DNA of 8,935 nt from Actinomycetota bacterium (GCA_005888335.1 VAWY01000083.1:1-8935), one strand, 5' to 3'; positions 1-6,561 are shown, numbered from the stretch's first letter. The notes: generated by a model not told the origin, from the sequence alone. Program-made: numbers and translations.

Positions 1-830
1 ATGTCCCGGACCCGGCCGGTCATGCGCAGGATCTCGCAGGCGGCGACGCGGCCCTGGCCGGAGGCGGCCGGCACGAGGCGCTGGGAGACGATGCCCTTCA
101 GGGTGCCGCCGAGCATCGAGCGCGCCTGCTTCTGCTCGTGGGGCGGGAAGAAGTCCACGATGCGGTTGATCGCCTCCGGCGCGTCGACCGTGTGCAGCGT
201 CGAAAAGACCAGGTGGCCGGTCTCGGCGGCGCTCAGCGCCGTGCGGACGGTCTCCTCGTCACGCATCTCGCCGATGAGGATCACGTCGGGGTCCTGGCGC
301 AGGACGCGGCGCAGCGCGCGGCCGAAGGACTCGGTGTCCTGGCCGATCTCGCGCTGGTTGACGATCGAGCGCTTGTCCTGGTGCAGGAACTCGATCGGGT
401 CCTCGATGGTGACCACGTGCCGCGCGGAGCTCTGGTTGATGTGGTCGATCATCGCCGCGAGCGTGGTCGACTTGCCCGAGCCGGTGGTGCCGGTGACGAG
501 CACGATCCCGCGCTGTTCCTCGGCGATCCCCTTGAGCACCGGGGGGAGATCGAGCTCGTCGATGGTCTTGATCCCGAACGGGATGGCCCGGCAGACCAGC
601 GAGACGCTGCCGCGCTGGCGGAAGGCATTGATGCGGAAGCGGGCGACGCCCGGGATGGCGTGGGCGAAGTCGACCTCGCAGTCGGCCTCGAACTCGCTGC
701 GACGGGTCGGGTCGTCGAGCAGGACGTCGAGGACGGCCTCGGTGTCGTGCGGCGTCAGCCGCGGGGCGCCGGCCAGCGGGCGCAGCTCGCCGTCGACGCG
801 GATGAGCGGAGGCGAGGGGCAGGGCGGCAT
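1..830 (-). CDS. pilT: Second PilT-type twitching ATPase; 3' end beyond window, abnormal 5' end
   Basis: Cytoplasmic hexameric ATPase of the PilT/GspE superfamily, expected to drive pilus retraction at the PilC base. The 276 visible residues hold the whole core: Walker A GTTGSGKST (114-122), Asp box TIEDPIEFLH (141-150), Walker B PDVILIGEMRD (181-191) and His box TGHLVFSTLHT (204-214). The protein runs off the left edge after TGRVRD; roughly 75 C-terminal residues are missing. The start is uncertain. ATG at 830 is the only usual start codon in this frame before an in-frame TAA at 848-846. It has no Shine-Dalgarno and gives MPPCPSPPLIRVDGEL, lacking the N-terminal helix and the (A)SDLH motif of the family. 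A different frame starting at ATG 843 reads MFDVH and would join this one if one base of the GGGG run at 816-819 were removed. So this is either a short-start gene, a real frameshift or a sequence error. It lies 66 bases after pilD. ATPase identity is sure; retraction (rather than accessory) role is inferred. Confidence 0.88.
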   Translation of the reverse strand, partial: MPPCPSPPLIRVDGELRPLAGAPRLTPHDTEAVLDVLLDDPTRRSEFEADCEVDFAHAIPGVARFRINAFRQRGSVSLVCRAIPFGIKTIDELDLPPVLKGIAEEQRGIVLVTGTTGSGKSTTLAAMIDHINQSSARHVVTIEDPIEFLHQDKRSIVNQREIGQDTESFGRALRRVLRQDPDVILIGEMRDEETVRTALSAAETGHLVFSTLHTVDAPEAINRIVDFFPPHEQKQARSMLGGTLKGIVSQRLVPAASGQGRVAACEILRMTGRVRD

Positions 831-896
831 GGACGTCGAACATGCTTAAAGGTCTCGGTGACTCGAGCGTGCAGCTTGAAGTCGGCCTTGGGAGGG

Positions 897-1652
897 CTAG
901 ACGAACGTCTGCATGTACCAGCCGATGAGCTGCATTCCAGCGAGCAAGCCGGTCACGCCGCCCAGGGCGAGGAACGGCCCGAACGGAACCGCGGTCTTGC
1001 GCGCGCCGGCCACGCCGCGCCGGGTGGCGATGGCAACACCGGCCGCGCTCCCGGCGACGAGCGCGACGAAGATGGCCGGCGCCACCGCCCGCCCCAGGAA
1101 CAGCCCGAGGACGCCGGCGAGCTTGACGTCGCCCATCCCCATGCCGCCTGGCGCGACGAGGGCCACGGTGAAGAACGCGGCGAAGGCCAGCGCACCGGCC
1201 ACGAGGCGCTCCGGCAGATGGCCGGGCTGCAGCGCGGCGGTCAGCGCCACGGCGGCCAGCGCCGCGGGACCGGTGATCACGTTCGGGATCTTGCGGTGGT
1301 CGAGGTCGATCAGCGCGATCGGGACGAGCGCGGAGACGAGCAACAGCCCGACGATCGCGTCGCGGTCCGCGCCCGTGGCGGCGACCACGGCGACGAACAG
1401 GCCGGCCGTCAGTGCCTCGACGAGCGGGTAGCGCACCGGTATGGGTGTGCCGCAGTCCGCGCACCGTCCCCGCAGGGCGAGCCAGGACAGCACCGGCACG
1501 TTGTGCCAGGGCCGGATCGGCGTCTCGCACCGGGGGCAGCGCGACCGCGGCCGCACGAGCGACTCGCCGCGCGGCAGCCGCCAGACGACGACGTTGAGAA
1601 ACGAGCCGATGACGGCGCCGAGGATCCCGGCGCCGACCAGCAGCGCGATCAT
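897..1652 (-). CDS. pilD: Prepilin peptidase / N-methyltransferase PilD
   Basis: Polytopic membrane aspartyl protease (type IV prepilin peptidase, GspO/PilD family), 251 aa, close to the usual 250-290. It cleaves prepilins after the glycine before the FTLIE segment and methylates the new N-terminal Phe. The N-terminal domain shows GSFLNVVVWRLPRG (16-29) and the two zinc cysteine pairs CPRC (39-42) and CADC (64-67), the features linked with the bifunctional form. Catalytic aspartates fall in the ALIDLDHRKIPN block (D116/D118) and the GMGD motif (D175). Several hydrophobic helices fill the rest. ATG at 1652 overlaps the upstream stop as ATGA and has no clear Shine-Dalgarno of its own, so it is probably translated by coupling. 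Its substrates are most likely the two prepilins encoded at 6476-6012 and 5862-5323. Confidence 0.96.
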   Translation of the reverse strand: MIALLVGAGILGAVIGSFLNVVVWRLPRGESLVRPRSRCPRCETPIRPWHNVPVLSWLALRGRCADCGTPIPVRYPLVEALTAGLFVAVVAATGADRDAIVGLLLVSALVPIALIDLDHRKIPNVITGPAALAAVALTAALQPGHLPERLVAGALAFAAFFTVALVAPGGMGMGDVKLAGVLGLFLGRAVAPAIFVALVAGSAAGVAIATRRGVAGARKTAVPFGPFLALGGVTGLLAGMQLIGWYMQTFV

Positions 1653-2770
1653 CCGAGGTGGGCGACGCGGACCGATGCGGCCTCGGCCTGGCCGGGCGCG
1701 CGATAGCGGCAGCTCTTGAGCTCCGGCCGCGGGGCGAGCGTGCCCGACGCGGTGTCGTAGCGGTAGGCGGCCAGCGGGCCGAGCAGGCAGCGGCCGGCCT
1801 TCGAGACCCGCGAGTTCGCGGTGAGCGCGGCGTCGGGCGTGACCGTCGTGCTGCGGATGCGCTCCAGCTTGAGCTGGTACGGCGTGACGGCGCCGGTCAC
1901 CGGGTCCTTGACGCTGAGCGTGACCGCCTCGCCCGGGTGCAGGATGACCCAGGTGCAGATCTGCTTGCGCGGCCGGCAGGACGCGGCGCCGAGGGGCTGC
2001 GTGCCGTCCTTGAGGGCGAAGGCCGCGCCCCAGCCGCCGCGCATGACGCCGAGGTAGACCACGAGCGGGTCGTACGACGACGGGAACGCGGTGAGGCGCC
2101 GCGCGTCGCGGACCATCGGCGGGGTCTCGGTCGTGCCGAAGCGGACATCGGCGTGGAAGAGCGTCTTGGAGCTGTCATCGGCCGGCTGCCCGGGCGCCGG
2201 CGCCGGCGTGGGGGCCGCCGCTGGCTTGGGGGCGGGTGCGGGCGCGGCCTCGGGCGCGGCGACCGGAGCGCTCGTGGCAGCGCTCGCGGTGCCACCGCCG
2301 CTGGCGCCCGTGCTGCCGCTCGGGCTCGAGCCGGCGGCGGCGGGTGCCGGCGACGGCGACGGCGCGGCCGAAGCCGCGCTCGCGGCCGTCGCGAACGGGT
2401 CGTGCAGCGGCGCGTCGGCAACGGTCTTGCTGACGTCGGCGCCCTTGGTCGACTTGAGCAGCCCTTCCATCGCCGGGGGCAGGTTCAGCCCGCTCCCGAA
2501 GGCGGCGGCGAACGGCGAGCTGGTCAGCGCGACGCTCGGGTCGGCCAGCGCGGCGTCTGCGGAGGCCGGCGCGGCAGCCGGCGTGGCGCCGGCCGCGGCG
2601 GGCGCGGCCGGGGCGGCGCTGGCCACGGGTGCGGCCGTCTGCTCCAGGGCCGCAGGGGCCGGACGGAGGAGAAGGACGGGAACCGCGACCAGGCCGAGGA
2701 CCAGCAGCGCGGCCAGCGGCCACAGGCGCCGCTCGACGAGGTCACGGACGATGCCGCGCAGCGGGGTCAC
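1649..2770 (-). CDS. Single-pass envelope protein in the PilP position, family not recognised
   Basis: A 373-aa protein I cannot place in a named family. It has a short basic cytoplasmic N-terminus, one membrane helix (about 16-36, ending LLLRPAP), then an external part. Residues 38-75 and about 127-200 are Ala/Pro/Ser-rich low complexity. Between them is a small conserved-looking stretch containing HDPF (123-126). The C-terminal part (about 203-373) looks like a beta-rich globular domain with four cysteines (265, 272, 328, 354), possibly two disulfides. Gene order (M-N-O-this-D) puts it where PilP sits in proteobacteria, and a DPF motif occurs in PilP, but there is no lipobox and no convincing PilP domain. 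Start is GTG at 2770, overlapping the pilO stop as GTGA, with Shine-Dalgarno GGAGGTG at 2775-2781. A role linking the PilN/PilO complex to wall or pore is inference only. Confidence 0.85.
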   Translation of the reverse strand: MTPLRGIVRDLVERRLWPLAALLVLGLVAVPVLLLRPAPAALEQTAAPVASAAPAAPAAAGATPAAAPASADAALADPSVALTSSPFAAAFGSGLNLPPAMEGLLKSTKGADVSKTVADAPLHDPFATAASAASAAPSPSPAPAAAGSSPSGSTGASGGGTASAATSAPVAAPEAAPAPAPKPAAAPTPAPAPGQPADDSSKTLFHADVRFGTTETPPMVRDARRLTAFPSSYDPLVVYLGVMRGGWGAAFALKDGTQPLGAASCRPRKQICTWVILHPGEAVTLSVKDPVTGAVTPYQLKLERIRSTTVTPDAALTANSRVSKAGRCLLGPLAAYRYDTASGTLAPRPELKSCRYRAPGQAEAASVRVAHLG

Positions 2771-3477
2771 TGAACACCTCCGGGGGGAGTCGAGGAGGAC
2801 GCCGGCGTGCTCGCGACGGGGGCCGGAGCAGCCGGTGTGGAAGCTGGGGCGCCTGGCGCGGCGGCGGAAGCTCCCGTCGCGGGCGCGGACACGGCCGCGC
2901 CCGGGACGAGCGCGCCCGGCTGAAGGATGTAGACGGTGGCCGCGACCGTGGCCTGGAGGCCGGACCCTCCGCCGTGTGACAACTGGACGCTGTCAACGGC
3001 GAGCAGGCGACCCTTGGCGGCGACGTCGTCGCGCGAGACCTGGACGAAGCGCTGGAGGCGCGCGAGGTAGCGCTGGAGAGCGAGGAAATCGCCGTCGAAG
3101 CTGAGGCTGAGACCGACGCTGGAGATGCCGGGCGCCGTGGACGCCTCGCCCGCCGAAGCGGTGAGATCGCCCATCTTGACGCCGGTGCCCCGCGCGGTCC
3201 GCGTCAGCGTCCGCAGCAGCTCAGGCATCGCGACCCGGTTGGGCAGCGCACGCCCGGCCTCCTCGAAGGCCTGCGGATGGCGCCGGAGCTGCTCGCGGGC
3301 GGAGCGGTACTGCGCCGCGCGAGCCGCCGCGCCGCCCAGCTCCGAGCGCTTGGCGGTGATCTGCGTCTGGAGCTGGCGCGCGTCCTCGCGCTTGGGCTTG
3401 ACGATCAGGAGCCAGCCGGCGCCGAGGACGGCGACGGCCGCGACGACGACCAGGAGAATGCGATCACGCTGCCTCAT
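2767..3477 (-). CDS. pilO: Type IV pilus alignment protein PilO
   Basis: 236-aa bitopic membrane protein of the PilO/GspM type, the partner of PilN in the inner-membrane alignment complex. Visible order: membrane helix 6-26, a charged heptad-like segment (about 28-66) that probably forms a coiled coil, then a globular region (about 78-187) compatible with the ferredoxin-like fold, including LSLSFDGDFLALQRYLARL (123-141), the usual PilO-like strand followed by a helix. Residues 193-236 are an Ala/Pro/Ser/Thr tail not usual in proteobacterial PilO. Start is ATG at 3477 (ATGA overlap with pilN), with GGAGG at 3484-3488 upstream. The identity rests on topology, order after pilM-pilN, and the core pattern; sequence conservation in this family is low. 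Confidence 0.9.
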   Translation of the reverse strand: MRQRDRILLVVVAAVAVLGAGWLLIVKPKREDARQLQTQITAKRSELGGAAARAAQYRSAREQLRRHPQAFEEAGRALPNRVAMPELLRTLTRTARGTGVKMGDLTASAGEASTAPGISSVGLSLSFDGDFLALQRYLARLQRFVQVSRDDVAAKGRLLAVDSVQLSHGGGSGLQATVAATVYILQPGALVPGAAVSAPATGASAAAPGAPASTPAAPAPVASTPASSSTPPGGVQ

Positions 3478-4202
3478 GGGGTTCCTCCAGCCGCCGCACC
3501 GGTCGCGGGCGCGGGGGTCGTCGTCGTCGGGCTCGTCGATGTTCCGGTGGCCGGAGCCGCGCCGGCGGGCTGGCCGGCCGTTGCGGCCGCAGCGGCGTTC
3601 GCGGGCCCCTCGAGCTGAAGGCTCAGCTTGAACTGCTCGGGCTGCCGGCAGCCGCTGCCGCCGGAGCCCGCGTCGCTCGAGCCGCTTCCCTCGGACGCGG
3701 CGACCGAGGACGACTGCAGCGCGACGCTCTGCACGCCCTTGACGGCCCGGAGGCGGTCGATCAGCCGCGCAACGGCGTCATGCGACGGCGTGCAGCCGGA
3801 GAGCGAGACGCTGGGGCCGCCGCCGTCCGCGTGCGATCCGTCGAAGGAGGTCAACGTCGCATCGGCGGGAAACGCCCGCGCGATGCGGTCGAGCGCGCGC
3901 GGCCAGTCATAGCGGCTGTCGGCCAGGCTGCGCACCCGCCCGAGCAGCGACGTACGCAGCTCCTCGAGGTCGGCGTAGGGCTTGAGGTTCGCGACCTGGC
4001 GCTGCGTCGCGGCGACCTGGTCGCTGACGCGGGCAAGCTCGTCGCGCTTGGACGTGACGTTGTTCGCCAGCAGGACGTAAGCCAGGACGAGCACGAGCGC
4101 CGCGCTGAGCCCGCCGAGCAGCGCGATGGTCCCGCCGCCGGCGCCGCGGAAGGCTCCGAACGAGCGCTGGGCGTCGCGCGGAAGAAGATTGACCGCCTTC
4201 AT
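3474..4202 (-). CDS. pilN: Type IV pilus assembly protein PilN
   Basis: 242-aa bitopic protein. The N-terminal tail MKAVNLLPRD carries the (I/V)NLLP motif by which PilN tails bind the groove of PilM. It is followed by one membrane helix (25-47), a coiled-coil-like stretch (50-75), and a PilN-type external domain (about 80-198) with RYDWPRALDRIARAFP (98-112) and a strand that ends in FKLSLQLEG (191-199). A Ser/Gly-rich loop (166-184) interrupts that domain. C137 and C185 are the only cysteines. A Pro/Ala/Thr tail (200-242) follows. The start is ATG at 4202, not an upstream codon, because it overlaps the pilM stop as ATGA, has AGGAGG at 4210-4215 with seven bases of spacing, and places the NLLP motif at the very N-terminus as in the family. 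Confidence 0.93.
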   Translation of the reverse strand: MKAVNLLPRDAQRSFGAFRGAGGGTIALLGGLSAALVLVLAYVLLANNVTSKRDELARVSDQVAATQRQVANLKPYADLEELRTSLLGRVRSLADSRYDWPRALDRIARAFPADATLTSFDGSHADGGGPSVSLSGCTPSHDAVARLIDRLRAVKGVQSVALQSSSVAASEGSGSSDAGSGGSGCRQPEQFKLSLQLEGPANAAAAATAGQPAGAAPATGTSTSPTTTTPAPATGAAAGGTP

Positions 4203-5248
4203 GCCGCCACCTCCTCGACCGACAGTCCGGTGGCCAGCGTGACCCGCCACGGCTCGAGCCCGCCGAGCGCCTCAGCGGAGCCCTGGAGCTCGCCGGGGGT
4301 CACCTGCAGGCCGGCGCGCTTCTGGAGCGCGGCGACGAAGCCGGGGACGGCCAGGGCAGTGCCCGTGACGACGATCTCCCCCACAGCGCCGTCCCACTGG
4401 CTGGTGAAGAACTCGATCGACGTGCGCAGGTCGTCACCGAGCTGGTCGGCGCCCGACTCGAGCACCGAGCGAGCCAGAGCGTCGTCGCTCAGCCCCTCGG
4501 CGCCGGCGACGACCAGGCGATGACGGGCGGCGTCAATACCGATCTCCGCACGCTCGGCGAGGTGGGCCGCGAAGGTGTCAAAGCCCGCCGTCGAGACGCG
4601 CGTGAAGCGGCAGTCGGTCCCCTCGGCGATGGCCATCGTCGTCGTGCCGGCGACGTGGGCGTAGAGCACGGCGCCCTCGCCCTCGCGATTCCGCCGGTAC
4701 AGAGCGCGGATGAGCGCGAAGGCCGAGAGGTCCAGGCCGGCCGGACGGAGCCCCGCACCGCGCAGTGCTAGGAGCAGGCGCTCGACGGATTCGCGGTCGG
4801 TGGCCACGACGACCACGCGCATCCGCGGGCCCTCGGGCGTATCGACCAGGCCGAGGACGTGGTGGTCGGTCACCGCCTGATCGAAGGGCATGGCGATGTG
4901 GTCGGGCGCGTGCATCCGCACGGCCGCCGCGATCTCCGCCTCGCGCTCGAGCGGCGGAAGGTCGATGGTGCGCATGATCGTGCGCTGGTTGGCGATGCCG
5001 ACGCGCACGCGCTTGGGCAGCTTGTGCTCGGTGAAGAGGCGCTTGAGCGCCGAGCCGAGCGCCTCCGGATCGGTCACCTCGCCGTCGCGGACGGCGCCGA
5101 TCGGCAGGTCGACCGCCGCGGCGCGCTGGACGGCGAGGCCGTTGTCGAGGCGGGCGACGGCCGCGATGGCCTCGCTCTGCTCGAGGTGCAGGCCGCACAC
5201 GGGCTGGGCGGGCTTGTGGCCGGAAGTCTTGCGGAGGCTGGGGAGCAT
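4199..5248 (-). CDS. pilM: Type IV pilus assembly protein PilM (actin-like fold)
   Basis: 349-aa cytoplasmic protein of the PilM/FtsA-like family, expected to bind the PilN N-terminal tail on the inner face of the membrane. Family hallmarks are KRVRVGIANQRTIMRTIDLPPL (79-100), RMHAPDHIAMPFDQAVTDHHVLG (111-133), VVVVATDRESVERLLLALRGAGLRP (145-169) followed by GLDLSAFALIRAL, and a late glycine-containing segment EIVVTGTALAVPGF (291-304) where the adenosine motif lies. The phosphate loops are unusual: the first reads GLHLEQSEA (19-27) instead of GLDIGSSS-like, and the second reads YAHVAGTTT (196-204) instead of a DxG-type loop, so both usual Asp positions are His. ATG at 5248 follows the hairpin at 5275-5306; no good Shine-Dalgarno is visible. 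It is translationally coupled to pilN. Confidence 0.93.
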   Translation of the reverse strand: MLPSLRKTSGHKPAQPVCGLHLEQSEAIAAVARLDNGLAVQRAAAVDLPIGAVRDGEVTDPEALGSALKRLFTEHKLPKRVRVGIANQRTIMRTIDLPPLEREAEIAAAVRMHAPDHIAMPFDQAVTDHHVLGLVDTPEGPRMRVVVVATDRESVERLLLALRGAGLRPAGLDLSAFALIRALYRRNREGEGAVLYAHVAGTTTMAIAEGTDCRFTRVSTAGFDTFAAHLAERAEIGIDAARHRLVVAGAEGLSDDALARSVLESGADQLGDDLRTSIEFFTSQWDGAVGEIVVTGTALAVPGFVAALQKRAGLQVTPGELQGSAEALGGLEPWRVTLATGLSVEEVAA

Positions 5249-5274
5249 GGTCAGTGGAGTGGGAGCGAAGGGAT

Positions 5275-5306
5275 GATGTGGGCGGCCGCGCACGGCCGCC
5301 CACATC
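5275..5306 (-). terminator. Perfect 14-bp hairpin after pilin gene (terminator, attenuator or 3' stabiliser)
   Basis: Positions 5275-5288 and 5293-5306 are exact reverse complements (GATGTGGGCGGCCG / CGGCCGCCCACATC) around a four-base loop. The stem begins 17 bases after the pilin stop codon (5325-5323) and ends 27 bases before the pilM ATG. On the transcribed strand the bases after it (ATCCCTTCGC...) are not T-rich, so this is not a classical intrinsic terminator; high-GC actinobacterial terminators often lack a T-tract. Partial termination or protection of the pilin mRNA 3' end would raise pilin output over pilMNO, which is inference. Confidence 0.7.
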
Positions 5307-5322
5307 CGAGGTCAGGCTGCGG

Positions 5323-5862
5323 CTACCAGGTCCCGTACGAGGCGGCGACGTTCGCGCAGCCGCCGTTGCTCTGGCCGGCCGGCACGTAACAGCCGCGCGT
5401 GACGGTGCCACCGGACTTGTCGATCCAGTAGACGCGACCGCTGGGCTTCGAGGCAACCACGACGCGGTAGGCCGTCGTCGTCGGCACGCCCGAGGGCAGC
5501 ACCCCCGCAGCGTCGCTCTTGCCCACGAACATGTCGCCGGGGGCCGTCGGGCTCGCGGCGCTCCAGGCCGGGAGCGAGCTCTCGATCGCGTGCAGCGCAG
5601 TGCCACACCCGGTCGTGTCCGGGGCCACAACCGCCACAGTCGTGCAGTCGTAGTCGCCCTTGTCGGTATAGAACGTCTCCATGGCCGTCTGCGCCGAGCG
5701 CACGGAGCTCTTGGCCTGCGCGTCCTCGCCCTTGCCCTTCTGGTTGAGGAACGAGGGGATAGCGATGGCCGCCAGGATCCCGATGATCAGGATGACGACC
5801 AGAAGCTCGATGAGCGTGAAGCCCTCCTCGCCGTGAAGGCGGTTGCGAAGGGTATTGAGCAC
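5323..5862 (-). CDS. pilA: Type IV prepilin, probable major pilin
   Basis: 179-aa type IV pilin precursor. A 14-residue leader ends in Gly (…GEEG), followed by mature FTLIELLVVILIIGILAAIA (15-34) with Phe +1 and Glu +5, the PilD signature and N-terminal helix. After the helix comes IPSFLNQKGKGEDAQAK, typical of pilins, then a small globular domain with cysteines at 73, 86, 158 and 169. The last pair encloses ten residues, and the protein ends in Trp. Start is GTG at 5862, because GGAGGAGG lies at 5871-5878 with eight bases of spacing and a class-III leader length results; longer in-frame extensions upstream have no ribosome-binding site. Its strong Shine-Dalgarno, own 149-base upstream gap and 3' hairpin suggest it is the highly expressed major subunit, which is inference. 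Confidence 0.95.
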   Translation of the reverse strand: MLNTLRNRLHGEEGFTLIELLVVILIIGILAAIAIPSFLNQKGKGEDAQAKSSVRSAQTAMETFYTDKGDYDCTTVAVVAPDTTGCGTALHAIESSLPAWSAASPTAPGDMFVGKSDAAGVLPSGVPTTTAYRVVVASKPSGRVYWIDKSGGTVTRGCYVPAGQSNGGCANVAASYGTW

Positions 5863-5870
5863 GGTGGGGT

Positions 5871-5878
5871 CCTCCTCC
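5871..5878 (-). promoter_or_regulatory. Strong Shine-Dalgarno of pilA
   Basis: On the minus strand the sequence reads GGAGGAGG, eight bases before GTG at 5862. It decides the pilA start and is the best anti-Shine-Dalgarno match in the window. Confidence 0.85.
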
Positions 5879-6011
5879 AATGAGGTGGTCGTTTCAAGTG
5901 ACCTGGACCGGCCCCGTGCCGCTCCGGTCAACTTCTGTACTTGGCCGTAGTGATCGGCCGGCCACCCGGGGGATGGCAATCGCTGCACGCGATCTGGACG
6001 GTTGTTCGAGC
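5879..6011 (-). promoter_or_regulatory. Intergenic leader between the two pilin genes
   Basis: This gap separates the stop of the first pilin (6014-6012) from the pilA Shine-Dalgarno. It is the best place in the window for a separate pilA promoter or a long 5' leader. A TTGACC hexamer is present on the minus strand (about 5929-5934), but no convincing -10 box sits at the right distance, so I do not assign a promoter. A small stem (ATCGC/GCGAT, 5979-5993) lies about 20 bases after the upstream stop, and a 6-bp GACCGG/CCGGTC pair flanks 12 bases further on. Neither is strong. Confidence 0.35.
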
Positions 6012-6476
6012 TCACCACTGGCCGCCACGGCAGCCGCCGGGCGCAGTGGATCCGTTCAGCGCGCAGCCGTGCTCGCGGTCGCCCGGCCGGAGCGCCACCC
6101 AGAACGTCCGGGTCTCAGCGCCGAGGGTCGTCACGCGAAACGCGTCGAGGAGCGCCGACCCGGTGCCGTCGTAGTCGGTCACCCCGAGGCCGCCGGTGGG
6201 CAGCGACTCGTCGATCGCCCGCAGCTCGCTCACACACTGGGCGCTGGTGCCGCAGGCATAGGAACCGTCGTGGTCGATGCGGTAGACGTTCATCGCCGTC
6301 TCCGCCGACCGCGCTTGCACCTTGGCGCCGGCGTCGGTCGCCTTGTCGCGCTCTCTGAGAAACGAGGGGATCGCGATCGCCGCCAGAACGGCGACGATCA
6401 GGATCACCATGAGGATCTCGATCAGCGTGAAGCCGTCGTGGGCGCGCAATCGATGCACGTGCCCTTGATCGCCCAT
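6012..6476 (-). CDS. Second type IV prepilin (paralogue of pilA, possibly minor pilin)
   Basis: 154-aa pilin precursor with a 15-residue leader ending HDG, then FTLIEILMVILIVAVLAAIA (16-35) with Phe +1 and Glu +5, and IPSFLRERDKATDAGAK after the helix. The globular part has cysteines at 75, 81, 138 and 149; the last pair again encloses ten residues and the protein ends in Trp, so it shares the plan of the neighbouring pilin but is shorter. The start is not certain: ATG at 6476 gives a normal leader; GTG at 6500 would add eight residues; GTG at 6458 would leave a nine-residue leader and has a weak AAGGG upstream. It is probably processed by PilD. Whether it is a minor or an alternative major pilin cannot be told from sequence. 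Confidence 0.92.
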   Translation of the reverse strand: MGDQGHVHRLRAHDGFTLIEILMVILIVAVLAAIAIPSFLRERDKATDAGAKVQARSAETAMNVYRIDHDGSYACGTSAQCVSELRAIDESLPTGGLGVTDYDGTGSALLDAFRVTTLGAETRTFWVALRPGDREHGCALNGSTAPGGCRGGQW

Positions 6477-6535
6477 ACGTCGCCGCGACCCGAGCCGCAC
6501 CGCGCAGGCCTGGACCGACGTCCTACTGAGCCGGT

Positions 6536-6561
6536 GGCCACCGGCAGGATGCCGGTCGGCC
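6536..6561 (-). terminator. Hairpin between pilC and the first pilin gene
   Basis: The genomic string GGCC-ACCGGC-(AGGAT)-GCCGGT-C-GGCC folds into a ten-pair stem with a single bulged base. It lies 42 bases after the pilC stop (6606-6604) and about 60 bases before the pilin ATG. No T-tract follows. ACCGGC at 6540-6545 also pairs with GCCGGT at 6530-6535 as a 16-base palindrome (6530-6545), so two folds compete. Likely an RNA processing, pausing or partial termination element; function is inferred from position and structure only. Confidence 0.5.

Noticed and set aside
259..1530. A 423-codon minus-strand frame across the pilD/pilT boundary
   Set aside because: Its sequence is Arg/Pro-rich shadow of the pilD and pilT frames. 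Only its short MFDVHAALP segment matters, as evidence for the frame break at the start of the second pilT.
138..1706. A 522-codon open frame on the plus strand
   Set aside because: It lies opposite pilT and pilD, is made of Arg/Gly/Asp-rich repeats typical of antisense reading in high-GC DNA, and shows no domain; the minus-strand genes have clear motifs.
1658..3104. Long plus-strand open frames opposite the PilP-position gene and pilO
   Set aside because: Composition is Arg/Gly/Ala shadow with no recognisable motif or ribosome-binding site; the minus-strand frames fit the operon with four-base overlaps.
5900..5940. Possible sigma-54 pilin promoter (GGCACG on the minus strand)
   Set aside because: No TTGC element at the required spacing, and sigma-54 is not expected in actinobacteria.
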